A stretch of 62,500 bases of DNA from Bacteroidaceae bacterium (lineage in GTDB: Bacteria > Bacteroidota > Bacteroidia > Bacteroidales > Bacteroidaceae). The stretch is from NCBI GenBank assembly GCA_017619585.1, contig JAFZSA010000033.1, forward strand, positions 1 to 62,500, written 5' to 3'. This document shows, in pieces, positions 15,334 to 25,689 of this stretch (its first letter is position 1; each line of letters starts with the position of its first letter). The translations under genes and the position numbers were made by a program. A model generated the notes under the pieces. It was given only the letters and a program-made list of their open reading frames with translations. It had not been told where the DNA came from and searched no databases.

Positions 15334-17541
15334 ATGATACAGACTGTAGTAAAAAGAGACGGCCGTATAGTTGGCTTCAATGAGCAGAAGATTTCTGCCG
15401 CCATACGTAAGGCTATGCTGACCACAGACGAGGGTGAGGATGAATCGCTGATAACCTCTATTGCCGACCGTATTTCCATGAAGGGAAAGGAGCAGATGAC
15501 GGTAGAGGAGATTCAGGATATGGTGGAAAATGAATTGATGAAGTCGGCACGCAAGGAGGTGGCAAAGGCTTACATCAAATACCGCAATGCACGTAACATT
15601 GCCCGTAAGGCAAAGACACGCGACATCTTCCTGGAAATCATCAATATCAAGAATAACGACGTAACACGCGAGAATGCCAACATGAATGCCGACACACCTG
15701 CCGGTATGATGATGAAGTTCTCAAGCGAGACAACAAAGCCCTTTGTGGATGATTACCTGCTGAGCGAGGAAGTTCGTGAGGCTGTGCAGAACAACTACCT
15801 GCATATTCACGACAAGGACTACTATCCCACCAAGTCGCTCACATGCGTGCAGCATCCCCTGGACAAGATTCTGAAGCACGGCTTTCAGGCTGGTCACGGC
15901 GAGAGTCGTCCTGCCAAGCGTATCGAGACAGCCAGCATCTTGGGCTGCATCAGCATGGAGACCGTACAGAACGAGATGCACGGTGGTCAGGCAATTCCTG
16001 CCTTCGACTATTATCTGGCTCCCTTCGTGCGCAGCTCTTATATAGAAGAGGTTAAGGTGCTGGAGGAGTTGTATGCCGAGGATTACAGCGAGTTGTACAA
16101 TGCTCCCATAGACGACTTCCTGGAGACTCCTCTGACAGGTCTTGAGGGCAGAGAGCGCATCAAGCAGCATGCCATCAACAAGACCGTAGGCAGAGTGCAT
16201 CAGGCTATGGAGGCTTTCATACATAATATGAACACCATCCATTCTCGTGGCGGAAACCAGGTTGTCTTCAGTAGTATCAACTACGGTACTGACACCAGTG
16301 CAGAGGGACGTTGTATCATCCGTGAGATTCTGCGCAGCACATACGAGGGTGTAGGAAACGGTGAGACGGCTATCTTCCCCATTCAGATCTGGAAGAAGAA
16401 GAAGGGACTGAGCTATCTGCCTACCGACAAGAACTACGACCTCTACAAATATGCCTGCAAGGTGACGGCTCGTAGGTTCTTCCCCAACTTCATCAACTTG
16501 GATGCCACCTACAACCAGAACGAGAACTGGCGCGAGGATGATCCTGAGCGTTACAAGTGGGAGTGCGCCACCATGGGTTGCCGTACCCGTGTCTTCGAGA
16601 ACCGCTTTGGTCCTAAGACAAGTATCGGTCGTGGTAACCTCAGCTTCTCGACCATCAACATCGTTCGTCTGGCCATTGAATGTATGGGCATCCAGAATCA
16701 GGAGGACCGTATCAATGCCTTCTTTGCCAAACTGGACAGTCTGCTGGAGGTTACGGCACAGCAGTTGCACGAGCGTATGGAGTTCCAGAAGACGGCCTTC
16801 GCCAAGCAGTTCCCCTTGTTGATGAAGGGACTGTGGATAGACAGCGAGAAGCTGGGCCCCAACGATACCATAGCTGCCGTTATTAATCACGGAACACTGG
16901 GTATCGGATTCATCGGACTGGCCGAGTGTCTGGTTGCCCTGATAGGAAAGCATCATGGCGAGAGCGACGAGGCACAGCAGTTGGGTCTGCGTATCATCAC
17001 CTATATGCGTGACCGTGCCAACGAGTTCAGCGAGAAGTATCAGCATAACTACAGCGTTCTGGCTACTCCCGCCGAGGGCTTGAGCGGCAGATTCACCAAG
17101 TTCGACCGCAAGAAGTACGGCGTGCTGCCTGGTATCACAGACCGCGATTACTACACCAACTCTAACCATGTGCCCGTGTACTACCATTGCTCTGCCCTGC
17201 ATAAGGCGCAGATAGAGGCTCCCTATCACGATCTGACCCGAGGCGGTCATATCTTCTATGTGGAGATTGACGGCGATGCCACACATAACCCCGAGGTGGT
17301 GATGAACATCGTTGACCTGATGGATAAGTACAACATCGGCTACGGAAGTGTGAACCATACACGCAACCGCTGTATGGACTGCGGATTCGAGAATGCCGAG
17401 AAGCACATGGATGTATGTCCTAAGTGCGGCAGTAAGAATGTGGACCGCCTGCAGCGTATCACAGGTTATCTGGTGGGTACTACCGACCGTTGGAACAAGG
17501 CCAAGCTTTCTGAGCTCAATGACCGTGTGGTACATGAATAA
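15334..17541 (+). CDS. nrdD: Anaerobic ribonucleoside-triphosphate reductase
   Basis: 735 residues. This class III reductase makes deoxynucleotides without oxygen using a glycyl radical. The N-terminal ATP-cone (about 1-90, VVKRDGRIVGFNEQKISAAI) is the allosteric activity site. The C-terminal zinc site is CMDC...CPKC (about 680-700), and the radical Gly is in RITGYLVG (Gly711). HDKDYYPTKSLTC and NFIN...DATYN are core motifs. The normal length and intact key residues indicate a working enzyme, consistent with an obligate anaerobe. nrdG follows 18 bp downstream. Confidence 0.95.
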   Translation: MIQTVVKRDGRIVGFNEQKISAAIRKAMLTTDEGEDESLITSIADRISMKGKEQMTVEEIQDMVENELMKSARKEVAKAYIKYRNARNIARKAKTRDIFLEIINIKNNDVTRENANMNADTPAGMMMKFSSETTKPFVDDYLLSEEVREAVQNNYLHIHDKDYYPTKSLTCVQHPLDKILKHGFQAGHGESRPAKRIETASILGCISMETVQNEMHGGQAIPAFDYYLAPFVRSSYIEEVKVLEELYAEDYSELYNAPIDDFLETPLTGLEGRERIKQHAINKTVGRVHQAMEAFIHNMNTIHSRGGNQVVFSSINYGTDTSAEGRCIIREILRSTYEGVGNGETAIFPIQIWKKKKGLSYLPTDKNYDLYKYACKVTARRFFPNFINLDATYNQNENWREDDPERYKWECATMGCRTRVFENRFGPKTSIGRGNLSFSTINIVRLAIECMGIQNQEDRINAFFAKLDSLLEVTAQQLHERMEFQKTAFAKQFPLLMKGLWIDSEKLGPNDTIAAVINHGTLGIGFIGLAECLVALIGKHHGESDEAQQLGLRIITYMRDRANEFSEKYQHNYSVLATPAEGLSGRFTKFDRKKYGVLPGITDRDYYTNSNHVPVYYHCSALHKAQIEAPYHDLTRGGHIFYVEIDGDATHNPEVVMNIVDLMDKYNIGYGSVNHTRNRCMDCGFENAEKHMDVCPKCGSKNVDRLQRITGYLVGTTDRWNKAKLSELNDRVVHE

Positions 17542-17559
17542 GATATCTTTTCGTTAATA

Positions 17560-18066
17560 ATGACAATAAACGTATTAAACGTTCTAAATGACACTACAGT
17601 AGATGGGCCTGGCTTCAGGACCTCCATCTACTGTAGTGGTTGTAAACATCATTGTGAGGGTTGTCATAATCCTCAGTCATGGTCCTTTGGCGCAGGAGAA
17701 GACAGAACGGTGGATTCTCTGATGCAGGAGATAAAGGAAGACCCCATAGCCCATGTCACCTTCACGGGTGGAGACCCTTTCTTTCAGGCAGAGGCCTTCT
17801 CTGAACTGGCAGCAAGGATAAAGAAAGAAACCGATAAGACCATTTGGTGCTATACCGGTTTCCTCTTCGAGTATCTGCAAAAGAATACCTTATATTATAA
17901 TCTGCTAAAATATCTGGATGTTTTGGTGGATGGCCCCTTTGTTCAGTCTTTGCGTGATGAAGACTTGCTGTTCAGGGGTAGCAGCAATCAGCGTCTTATC
18001 AATGTTCCTGCTTCGCTTCAGCAAGGCAACGTTGTGCTTTGGCAACGCGACGAGATGCTCTATTAA
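17560..18066 (+). CDS. nrdG: Anaerobic ribonucleotide reductase activating enzyme
   Basis: 168 residues, a small radical SAM protein that generates the glycyl radical on NrdD. The cluster motif CxxxCxxC is in CKHHCEGCHNP (about 29-36), and the SAM-binding FTGGDP is near 70. It shares the nrdD transcript. Its 3' end overlaps the stop codon of the convergent ABC transporter by 4 bp. Confidence 0.95.
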   Translation: MTINVLNVLNDTTVDGPGFRTSIYCSGCKHHCEGCHNPQSWSFGAGEDRTVDSLMQEIKEDPIAHVTFTGGDPFFQAEAFSELAARIKKETDKTIWCYTGFLFEYLQKNTLYYNLLKYLDVLVDGPFVQSLRDEDLLFRGSSNQRLINVPASLQQGNVVLWQRDEMLY

Positions 18067-19691
18067 CTTTCCCTTTTTAGCGTAAGAGACTGCGTACAGT
18101 AATCCAGTACGGCTTGGCGGTGGGTGATGAAGATAATGGTCTTCTTGCCGTCAGACCATTGCTGCAGTCTGTGTAGCAGTTCCTGCTCTGTCTCGTTGTC
18201 TAAGGCGCTGGTGGCTTCGTCCAACAGGAGGATGCAACCGTCGCGTAGCAGGGCGCGGGCTATGCTGATGCGCTGGGCCTGTCCATCGCTGAGTCCGGCT
18301 CCTAACTCGCCGAACGTGGCATCCAGCCCTCGTTCGATGGCAAATTCGGCACAGGCTGTCTTCAGGGCCTCCAGCATCTGCTCGTCTGTGGCTGAGGGAT
18401 TCCCCAGGAGCAGATTGTCGCGTAGGGTTCCGCTGAAGATGGTGTTGCCCTGCGGAACATAAACCAGATTGCAGCGTGTTTGCGGACTGATGGCATAGCT
18501 TCTTTCTTGGGCATCGTAAATCTCCAAGCTTCCTCTCTGAGGTTTTATCAATGCCAGGATGAGACGGATGAGGGTGGTCTTTCCTGCGCCTGTCTCGCCC
18601 TGAATGGCGGTGATGCTGCCAATGGAGAAGTGGTAGCTGAGCTGGCTCAGGACAGTTCTGTGTTTGTCATACGCATAAGATACGTCATTTATGCGGATGC
18701 CACCTTCGCTGAGACGTATGGCTTCGCCTTCGGGTTCGGCAGGTGTTTCCTGCAGCTCCATCAGTCTGTCGCAGGCCGTTATACTGTTGACTATGATGGG
18801 AATGTATCGTGTCAGTTCGCGGAAGGGTCCTTGTATCTGGCCGACCAACTGAATGAAGGCAATCATCATACCATAGGTTATCTCGCCATCGTGCAGTCGG
18901 TTCACTCCCCACAGGAAGGTGATGAGGTATCCGCCTCCGAATCCTGCGCTTAGCATAGTTGCCGAAAAACTGCTGAAGAGTGTTCTCTGCTTTATCTGCT
19001 TGCGTAGCATCGCCTGACTGATTCCCAGTCGTTCAACCATCGTCTGGCAACGTTCCAGGGTCTTCAGGATGATACGATGCTGGATGCTTTCCTGTAGGAT
19101 ACTCTGGATCTTACTGTCCGTATTTCTGATTTCACGAGTCAGAGTACGCATCTTCCTGATGTAGAGTTTGCTCAGCAAAATGAAGACCGGCGCAACAAAT
19201 ACCAGCATACATGCCAGCGTCTCGTCCATGCTGTAAAGGAAAAAGAAAGCACCCACGAAGCGGACGGTGAGTCCCAAAACAGAAGGGATGGTTTCAGTAA
19301 TAACGTTGGTGATATCCTTTACGTCGTGTTCCAGTCGGTTCAGCACGTCTCCACTATGATGTTTCTCTATACCGCTCCACTCGCTTTGCATAAGATGGCT
19401 GAAGAGTCGTAGCTGAAGCATATTCTGACTACGGACGCCCAGAATGGCTGCCACCCATTTACGAGTGAATCCCATCAGTATCTGGGACAGCATAATACCT
19501 ATGAGCAAGGCTGCTGCTATGTTGAGGGAACTCTGACTGCGTCCGGTGGCGATGTCAATGGCCAGTTTGGTGGCAGCAATGAAAGCAAAGTCCAGGCCTA
19601 CGTGTATAATGCCCAGAACGGCATTGATGCACGATTGCAATCGCAATCCACGCGAGGTGTGCCAGAACCATCTTGGAATATTGCTGCTCAT
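18063..19691 (-). CDS. ABC transporter, fused permease and ATPase
   Basis: 542 residues: an N-terminal six-helix exporter domain (about 1-310) and a C-terminal ATPase with Walker A GETGAGKTT (near 366), signature LSDGQAQRIS and Walker B ILLLDEATSALD. This half-transporter works as a dimer in the inner membrane, as in MsbA- or LapB-like exporters; substrate cannot be read from sequence. It begins 10 bp after nadK on the same strand. There is no peptidase-C39 domain and nothing linking it to the peptide locus 6 kb away, though a missing exporter there makes it worth noting. Confidence 0.9.
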   Translation of the reverse strand: MSSNIPRWFWHTSRGLRLQSCINAVLGIIHVGLDFAFIAATKLAIDIATGRSQSSLNIAAALLIGIMLSQILMGFTRKWVAAILGVRSQNMLQLRLFSHLMQSEWSGIEKHHSGDVLNRLEHDVKDITNVITETIPSVLGLTVRFVGAFFFLYSMDETLACMLVFVAPVFILLSKLYIRKMRTLTREIRNTDSKIQSILQESIQHRIILKTLERCQTMVERLGISQAMLRKQIKQRTLFSSFSATMLSAGFGGGYLITFLWGVNRLHDGEITYGMMIAFIQLVGQIQGPFRELTRYIPIIVNSITACDRLMELQETPAEPEGEAIRLSEGGIRINDVSYAYDKHRTVLSQLSYHFSIGSITAIQGETGAGKTTLIRLILALIKPQRGSLEIYDAQERSYAISPQTRCNLVYVPQGNTIFSGTLRDNLLLGNPSATDEQMLEALKTACAEFAIERGLDATFGELGAGLSDGQAQRISIARALLRDGCILLLDEATSALDNETEQELLHRLQQWSDGKKTIIFITHRQAVLDYCTQSLTLKRES

Positions 19692-19701
19692 AGTGGAAGT
19701 G

Positions 19702-20586
19702 TTAGATGCGTACGTCGGTTCCCCACATCATCTTGTCGCGAAGGGTGTGGAAGAAGGAGCCGTTGCTGCGTTTGAGAACCTTAATCAGATAGGGAGCTCT
19801 GCGAATGGAAAGCCTGATGCCTTCCTGACACTTCTCGCTTCTTCCGTCAACGGCTACCAGGAAGTTGTGGTTGCGGCTTTCAACCGTCAGGGTGATTTCC
19901 TTATCGTCAGAAAGGGTAAATGGGCGAACATTCAGGCTATGCGGAGCAACGGGAACCAATCCGATAGTCTTGCTGTCGGGGTGTATGACAGGTCCTCCTA
20001 CACTTAGGGCATAACCCGTACTTCCTGTCGGGGTGTTGATGATAAGACCGTCAGCCTGATAGGTCGTCAGATATTCTCCATCTATATCTACCCGTATGCT
20101 GATCATGGAGGAGTTGTCACGTTTCAGCACAGCCACTTCGTTCAGGGCGAAGGGATAGTCGGCAGGCTCCCCTTCGGAATAGGAGAGCTGCAGGACACTG
20201 CGTTCCTCTGTGCGCAGTCCGTTGGCATAAATCTGGTCGATGGCATAGGGAATATCCTCGGGTGAGAAATCAGCGAGGAAACCCAGTCGACCTGTGTTGA
20301 TTCCCAAGATGGGAATCTGTTTGTCCCCTACGCGTCTGGCAACTTCCAGGAATGTACCATCACCGCCCATGCTGATGGCTACGTCGGCCTGAAAATCATT
20401 CCCGTTTATGAGCTGTGAGCAGGGGACGTGGATAAGCAGGTCTTGGGTCAGGAACTCGTAGAATGGGGCATCTATGAGTATGGTTGCCTTGTGTATCTCA
20501 AGCTCCGTCAGTAATTTCTGAACGGAATTGGCTTTCTTGTGCTGGTAGATATTGCCAAAGAGGGCAAATCTCAGGGTTTTCTCCAT
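19702..20586 (-). CDS. nadK: NAD kinase
   Basis: 294 residues. It phosphorylates NAD to NADP. The GGDGT motif is at 74-78 with the expected downstream NEV (NEVAVLKRD) and [14 protein letters not shown] segments. First gene of a two-gene unit with the ABC transporter. It is transcribed divergently from the DJ-1 gene, from promoters that overlap. Confidence 0.95.
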   Translation of the reverse strand: MEKTLRFALFGNIYQHKKANSVQKLLTELEIHKATILIDAPFYEFLTQDLLIHVPCSQLINGNDFQADVAISMGGDGTFLEVARRVGDKQIPILGINTGRLGFLADFSPEDIPYAIDQIYANGLRTEERSVLQLSYSEGEPADYPFALNEVAVLKRDNSSMISIRVDIDGEYLTTYQADGLIINTPTGSTGYALSVGGPVIHPDSKTIGLVPVAPHSLNVRPFTLSDDKEITLTVESRNHNFLVAVDGRSEKCQEGIRLSIRRAPYLIKVLKRSNGSFFHTLRDKMMWGTDVRI

Positions 20587-20601
20587 TTTTCTTTCTTTTT
20601 G

Positions 20602-20633
20602 TCTGGCAAAGATAAGAAATTTTCCTAACTTTG
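20602..20633 (+). promoter_or_regulatory. Promoter of the DJ-1/ispD/recG operon
   Basis: TCTG (20602-20605), 20 bp, then TAACTTTG (20626-20633). The start codon is 34 bp further on. It overlaps the nadK promoter. Confidence 0.7.
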
Positions 20634-20639
20634 CACAAA
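20607..20639 (-). promoter_or_regulatory. Promoter of nadK, interleaved with the divergent one
   Basis: On the minus strand, TTTG (20636-20639), 21 bp, then TATCTTTG (20607-20614). The two promoters occupy the same 38 bp, so only one polymerase can bind at a time. Confidence 0.72.
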
Positions 20640-20667
20640 AAGATTACCTAATTAAATAATGTAAGGA

Positions 20668-21222
20668 ATGATTTACGTATTTTTGGCTACAGGATTCGAG
20701 GATATCGAGGCATTGGCCCCTGTTGATATCATGCGCAGGGCTGGTCTGCCGGTAGAAACTGTTTCTGTTACAGGAGCAGAGATTGTAGAGAGTGCCCATG
20801 CCGTTGGTATCAAGGCTGATAGGTTGCTCTCTGAAATAGATTTCGGTATGGCTGATATGATAGTTTTGCCTGGCGGTTTGCCTGGCAGTACCAATCTGGA
20901 CGCCTGTGCTCCTCTGACCAAGGCTATCGCTGCCCACTATGCTGCAGGTAAGCCCGTTGCTGCCATCTGTGCTGCTCCTCTGGTGTTTGGACACTTAGGC
21001 ATCCTGCAGGGTAAGAAGGCAACTTGCTATCCTGGGGTAGAAGGCGAGCTGAAGGGCGCTACCTATACGGCTGCTATCGTAGAGCAGGACGGTAATATCA
21101 TTACAGGTAAGGGTCCGGCTGCAGCCTTCGAATTCGGTTATACCATCGTTGATTTCTTCAAGGGCGAAGGAGCAAGCAATCCTTTGCGCCAGGGTATGAT
21201 TTATAAGGAATTGTTGGGCTGA
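20668..21222 (+). CDS. DJ-1/ThiJ/PfpI family protein
   Basis: 184 residues, one DJ-1 fold. The reactive Cys is in the nucleophile elbow [10 protein letters not shown] (about residue 105), with the Glu-rich N-terminal region [16 protein letters not shown] typical of YajL. Members are described as chaperones, deglycases or stress proteins in the cytoplasm; the activity here is not settled. It opens a tight run with ispD (1 bp gap) and recG. Confidence 0.9.
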   Translation: MIYVFLATGFEDIEALAPVDIMRRAGLPVETVSVTGAEIVESAHAVGIKADRLLSEIDFGMADMIVLPGGLPGSTNLDACAPLTKAIAAHYAAGKPVAAICAAPLVFGHLGILQGKKATCYPGVEGELKGATYTAAIVEQDGNIITGKGPAAAFEFGYTIVDFFKGEGASNPLRQGMIYKELLG

Positions 21223-21223
21223 T

Positions 21224-21892
21224 ATGGAGCGCTACGCCATCCTTGTAGCAGGAGGGAAGGGACTCCGCATGGGCGGTGACATTCCCAAGCAGTTCCTGCC
21301 TGTCGGCGGGAAGCCTGTGCTGATGCGTACCGTCGAGGTGTTCCGTCAGGCTTATCCTGACATCCATATCGTTCTGGTGCTGCCTGTATCCCAACAGGAC
21401 TATTGGCGCCAGCTTTGTCAGGAATACCGTTTCGATGTTCCTGTTCAGGTGGCTGACGGAGGCGAGACGCGTTTCCATTCGGTCAGCAACGGACTGAAGC
21501 TGATACCGGATGATGCCGACGGCGTGGTCGGTGTTCACGACGGGGTAAGACCCTTTGTGGCAGTGGAGACCGTCAGGCGCTGTTATGAAGAGGCGGTGGA
21601 GAAAGGTGCTGTGGTGCCCGTAATCCCTATTGTAGAAACGGTGCGTAAGCTCTGCAAGGACGGGGCAAGTGTTACGGTTCCGCGCGATGAGTATAAGTTG
21701 GTGCAGACACCGCAGACGTTCCGTATTTCCTTGCTGAAAGAAGCCTACCGACAGCCGTACTCCTCTTTCTTTACGGATGATGCCTCTGTTGTAGAGGCAC
21801 TGGGAAAGCCTGTGCATCTTGTGGAGGGAAACCGTGAGAATATAAAAATTACGACTCCCGCTGATATACGTTTTGTTAACGGACTGCTCTGA
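21224..21892 (+). CDS. ispD: 2-C-methyl-D-erythritol 4-phosphate cytidylyltransferase
   Basis: 222 residues. It joins CTP to MEP in the MEP route to isoprenoids. The nucleotide-binding N-terminus is [20 protein letters not shown], and VHDGVRPFV and [10 protein letters not shown] are present at normal spacing. Length is typical. Confidence 0.95.
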   Translation: MERYAILVAGGKGLRMGGDIPKQFLPVGGKPVLMRTVEVFRQAYPDIHIVLVLPVSQQDYWRQLCQEYRFDVPVQVADGGETRFHSVSNGLKLIPDDADGVVGVHDGVRPFVAVETVRRCYEEAVEKGAVVPVIPIVETVRKLCKDGASVTVPRDEYKLVQTPQTFRISLLKEAYRQPYSSFFTDDASVVEALGKPVHLVEGNRENIKITTPADIRFVNGLL

Positions 21893-21895
21893 GAA

Positions 21896-23992
21896 ATGCA
21901 AGACCTGAGGAAACTGGAACTGACCTATCTGCCCGGCATAGGGCCTAACAGGGCCAAGATGCTGAGTCAGGAGTTGAATATCAACTCATGGCATGACCTG
22001 CTCTATTATTTCCCCTATAAGCATATCGACCGTAGCCGGCTCTATATGATAAACGAGCTGTCTGCAGATATGCCTTTCGTGCAGGTGAAAGGTCAGATTC
22101 TGAGTTTTGAAGAAGCGGGGGCGGGCAGGAAGAAACACCTGATAGCCCACTTTACGGATGGCTATATGCTGATGGATCTGGTGTGGTTCAACGGTATTAG
22201 CTATATAAAGAAAGCCTACAAGGTTCGTACCGACTATATTGTCTTTGGTAGGCCTAATCTCTTTAATGGTCGTATCAATATTACGCATCCTGATATAGAT
22301 CCTGCTAATACGCTCGTGCTCAGTAAAATGAGTATGCAGCCTTATTACAACACTACGGAGAAGATGAAGAAGGCGGGCTTGAATTCGCGCTCGCTGGAAC
22401 ATTTCACCAGTACGCTGTTCACTAAGTTGCAGGAACCTTTCCCTGAGACGCTTCCTGCCTACTTGATAGAACGATTGCATTTGATGTCGCTGGATAGCGC
22501 GTTGCGTTTTGCCCATTATCCCTCTACGGCAATGGAGCTTTCTAATGCCAATATGCGACTGAAGTTCGAGGAACTTTTCTATATTCAACTTTCCATCCTT
22601 CGCTATTCCAGGGAACGTCAGGCCAAAAGGCACGGATTCCGTTTTGTGAAGGTTGGTGATACGTTCAACACCTTCTATTACCATCATTTACCCTTCCAAC
22701 TGACAGGAGCCCAGAAACGTGTCATCAAGGAGATGCGTGCCGACATGAACAGCGGCAGACAGATGAACCGTTTGCTGCAGGGCGATGTGGGAAGTGGTAA
22801 GACTTTGGTGGCGCTGATGACAATGCTTCTGGCACTTGATAATGGCTTTCAGTCCTGCATCATGGCACCGACTGAGATTCTTGCCGAGCAGCATCTCGAG
22901 ACGTTCCGCTCCTTCCTTGGTGATATGGATGTCCGTGTAGAATTGCTTACAGGAACAGTAAAGGGAAAACGACGTCAGGCTATTCTGGACGGACTGAAAG
23001 ACGGCTCGGTGAATGTACTGGTGGGAACTCATGCTATCATAGAGGATAATGTCGAGTTTCAACGTCTGGGACTTGCCGTGATTGACGAGCAGCATCGTTT
23101 CGGTGTAGCACAGCGTGCCCGTTTGTGGAAGAAGAGCGAGGTACCGCCCCATGTGTTGGTGATGACGGCAACTCCCATACCTCGCACGTTGGCAATGACA
23201 CTATATGGCGACCTTGATGTTTCTGTGATAGATGAACTGCCCCCTGGTCGTAAGCCCATCAAAACTATTCATGCCTATGACAATAAGCCTGAAGTCCTTT
23301 ATCGAGGTATACAACAAGAGATAGAGGCGGGCCATCAGGTATATTTTGTCTTTCCTTTGGTGAAGGAGAGTGATAAACTGGCGCTCAAGAATGTGGAGGA
23401 TGAATTTGTAAATCTGCAGAAGGTGTTCCCCAACTACCGCCTCAGTATGGTACACGGGCAGATGAAGCCTGCTGACAAGGATGCCGAGATGCAGAAGTTC
23501 GTGAACGGCGAGACGCAGATTCTGGTGGCAACAACGGTAATAGAGGTGGGTGTGAATGTACCCAACGCCTCTGTTATGGTTATTCAGAATGCCGAGCGTT
23601 TCGGCCTTTCCCAGCTTCATCAGCTCAGGGGCAGGGTAGGCCGGGGGGCAGAGCAGTCTTATTGTATTCTGGTCACAGGTTTTGAGCTGGCAAGGGATAC
23701 GAGACGCCGTATTCAGATTATGACGGAAACCAACGATGGCTTCGAGATTGCCGAAGAGGATTTGAAGCTTCGCGGGCCCGGCGACCTTGAGGGAACCCAG
23801 CAGAGCGGTGTTGCCTTTGACTTGAAGTTGGCAAATCTGGCACGTGACGGACAACTGGTTCAGTTGGCGCGTGATACTGCAACCAGTGTACTGGACGCTG
23901 ATCCTCAGCAGAATATGCCAGAGAATCAGATCTTGTGGAATCGTCTGAATGAGCTGAACCAGAAAGAAGAAGATTGGAGTAGGATATCATGA
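21896..23992 (+). CDS. recG: ATP-dependent DNA helicase RecG
   Basis: 698 residues. It remodels stalled replication forks and Holliday junctions. An N-terminal wedge/OB domain (about 1-240) is followed by the superfamily 2 helicase core: QGDVGSGKT (Walker A, near 300), DEQHRFG (box II), MTATPIPRTL (III) and QLRGRVGRG (VI). It starts 3 bp after ispD and overlaps the next gene by 4 bp. Confidence 0.95.
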   Translation: MQDLRKLELTYLPGIGPNRAKMLSQELNINSWHDLLYYFPYKHIDRSRLYMINELSADMPFVQVKGQILSFEEAGAGRKKHLIAHFTDGYMLMDLVWFNGISYIKKAYKVRTDYIVFGRPNLFNGRINITHPDIDPANTLVLSKMSMQPYYNTTEKMKKAGLNSRSLEHFTSTLFTKLQEPFPETLPAYLIERLHLMSLDSALRFAHYPSTAMELSNANMRLKFEELFYIQLSILRYSRERQAKRHGFRFVKVGDTFNTFYYHHLPFQLTGAQKRVIKEMRADMNSGRQMNRLLQGDVGSGKTLVALMTMLLALDNGFQSCIMAPTEILAEQHLETFRSFLGDMDVRVELLTGTVKGKRRQAILDGLKDGSVNVLVGTHAIIEDNVEFQRLGLAVIDEQHRFGVAQRARLWKKSEVPPHVLVMTATPIPRTLAMTLYGDLDVSVIDELPPGRKPIKTIHAYDNKPEVLYRGIQQEIEAGHQVYFVFPLVKESDKLALKNVEDEFVNLQKVFPNYRLSMVHGQMKPADKDAEMQKFVNGETQILVATTVIEVGVNVPNASVMVIQNAERFGLSQLHQLRGRVGRGAEQSYCILVTGFELARDTRRRIQIMTETNDGFEIAEEDLKLRGPGDLEGTQQSGVAFDLKLANLARDGQLVQLARDTATSVLDADPQQNMPENQILWNRLNELNQKEEDWSRIS

Positions 23993-25599
23993 GAAATGTG
24001 TTATTGTCTTGTTCGGTGGCAGTTTGCTTGCTGTTAAGCTCGTGTGGTTATCGTTCAAATGAAAAGGTAGAGGATGCTACTGATACTCTGCTTGTGGAGG
24101 ATGAGTCAGAACAGGGAATAAAGCCTTATCCTGCTACACAATTTCCTTCCGTGGAAGGACTAAAATACGAGGTAAATGTCTTTGATTCTCTGCATAGCGG
24201 AATCATTGATGACCTTTCCGACTTATATGCCGATGCTCCGGGCGTCTTTACTTTCCGTGGTAATCTGATGCGTAATGCAGATTTTGGCGGAAGGGTGAAA
24301 GGACGGCCTGATACACTCATCGTAAACTGGACTTTCGATACGGAGTCGGATAACCGCGAGACTTCGGTAGGAACATGGGGCGGCGGTACCGGATGGACGG
24401 GACAACCCCTTTATGTCTGTTGGCCGGACAGTATCCTGCATCGATTCCGTAATGAGACCGGGGGAGATGAGTATAGCCTGTCCAGACGGGAAGTGATGTT
24501 CGGCTCTCTGTGTTCGAAGGCTTATTTCCTGGATTTCGAGACTGGCAAGCCTACACGTCCTCCCTTTGATGTGCAGAATCCCATCAAGGGAACAGCATCC
24601 TTGGACCCCACCATGAACGGTAATCTGTATATCGGTCAGGGCGTTCCTGCCGTCGAGCCCATCGGTGCTATGTGTGTCAATCTTTTTCAACAAAAGATTA
24701 CGCATTTCCTTGGCAGGGATCCCAAGGCATGGCGTGGATGGTCGGCTTGGGACTCGTCGCCGGTTAGAATCGGAAATTTCCTAATCCGTCCAGGAGAGAA
24801 TGGTACCCTGTACAAATTCATGGTGGGTGAGAGTGGTACCCTTACGCTTCATTCCACATTGCGGTTCCGTAAAAATAATTTGTATGGCGCAGGAGGTATG
24901 GAAAGCTCAATTGCCATAGTGCGTAATTATGGGGTAGTGGGTGATAATCATGGCAATGTGGTGTGTGTTGACCTCAGCACCTTGCAGCCCGTGTGGTATT
25001 ATTATCTGGGTGATGATATTGATGCATCTCCCGTTATCGAGATGGAAGGTGAAACGCCCTATGTGTATGTGGGTTGTGAGGTTGACCGGCAAGGCCCGAT
25101 TGGTACGGCCAACCTTGCCAAGATAAGTGTTCTCGACGGGCATGAAGTTTGGTGTTTGAAGACAACAGCTTACAAAGCGCTGGTAGGGGAGAAACACTTT
25201 GATGGCGGCTATTATGCAACGCCTCTGTTGGGAAAGGGTAATTGTTGTGACAGACTTTTTGTGAATTTTGTTGAGAATTCTCCCAACGGCGCTCAGCCTG
25301 GTTATTTTGTGGCAATCAGTAAGAAAACGGGCGAGGTGTTGTATCGTGTTAAGCTTAGGCATTATGCATGGTCGTCACCCGTGTTCTTCCTGAACGAAAA
25401 AGACGAATGCTTTGTCCTTACGGCCGATACCTACGGCAATGTCTATATCTTTGATGGTAAGAGTGGAGAGGAACTTTGCTGTCATCATATAGGCTCTAAT
25501 TTCGAGTCTTCTCCATGTGTCGTAGGCAACCAGATTGTGGTAGGTTCACGGGGTAGAACTATCTATAAGCTGACGGTCGGGAATCGTAAAAAGAGTTAA
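23989..25599 (+). CDS. PQQ-like beta-propeller lipoprotein
   Basis: 536 residues. A signal peptide with lipobox LSSC (Cys about 19) is followed by beta-propeller blades with recurring W...G.V...D..TG.. pieces (for example VVCVDLSTLQPVWYYYLGDD, ISKKTGEVLYRVKL, FDGKSGEELCCHH). The fold is that of BamB and PQQ enzymes, but no quinoprotein active site is evident, so a scaffold or outer-membrane-linked role is more likely. It starts in an ATGA overlap with recG. Confidence 0.8.
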   Translation: MRNVLLSCSVAVCLLLSSCGYRSNEKVEDATDTLLVEDESEQGIKPYPATQFPSVEGLKYEVNVFDSLHSGIIDDLSDLYADAPGVFTFRGNLMRNADFGGRVKGRPDTLIVNWTFDTESDNRETSVGTWGGGTGWTGQPLYVCWPDSILHRFRNETGGDEYSLSRREVMFGSLCSKAYFLDFETGKPTRPPFDVQNPIKGTASLDPTMNGNLYIGQGVPAVEPIGAMCVNLFQQKITHFLGRDPKAWRGWSAWDSSPVRIGNFLIRPGENGTLYKFMVGESGTLTLHSTLRFRKNNLYGAGGMESSIAIVRNYGVVGDNHGNVVCVDLSTLQPVWYYYLGDDIDASPVIEMEGETPYVYVGCEVDRQGPIGTANLAKISVLDGHEVWCLKTTAYKALVGEKHFDGGYYATPLLGKGNCCDRLFVNFVENSPNGAQPGYFVAISKKTGEVLYRVKLRHYAWSSPVFFLNEKDECFVLTADTYGNVYIFDGKSGEELCCHHIGSNFESSPCVVGNQIVVGSRGRTIYKLTVGNRKKS

Positions 25600-25604
25600 A
25601 AACC

Positions 25605-25635
25605 TTTGCTGTTTCGTTTTTTCTTTATACCTTTG
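25605..25635 (+). promoter_or_regulatory. Promoter of ndk
   Basis: TTTG (25605-25608), 19 bp, then TACCTTTG (25628-25635). About 55 nt of leader precedes the start. Confidence 0.85.
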
Positions 25636-25689
25636 CACCCGAAAAGTGGAAAACGTCCACTTGAAAAATGAAATTTTAAAAGAAACCTC

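Noticed and set aside
15721..17535. 604-codon frame antisense to nrdD, and similar long antisense frames opposite xseA, the BspA gene and the M60 genes
   Set aside because: They mirror codon bias of clearly real genes and carry no domain motifs.
18063..19691. ABC exporter as part of the peptide locus
   Set aside because: It is about 6 kb away, in an operon with nadK, has no C39 peptidase domain, and unrelated genes lie between.
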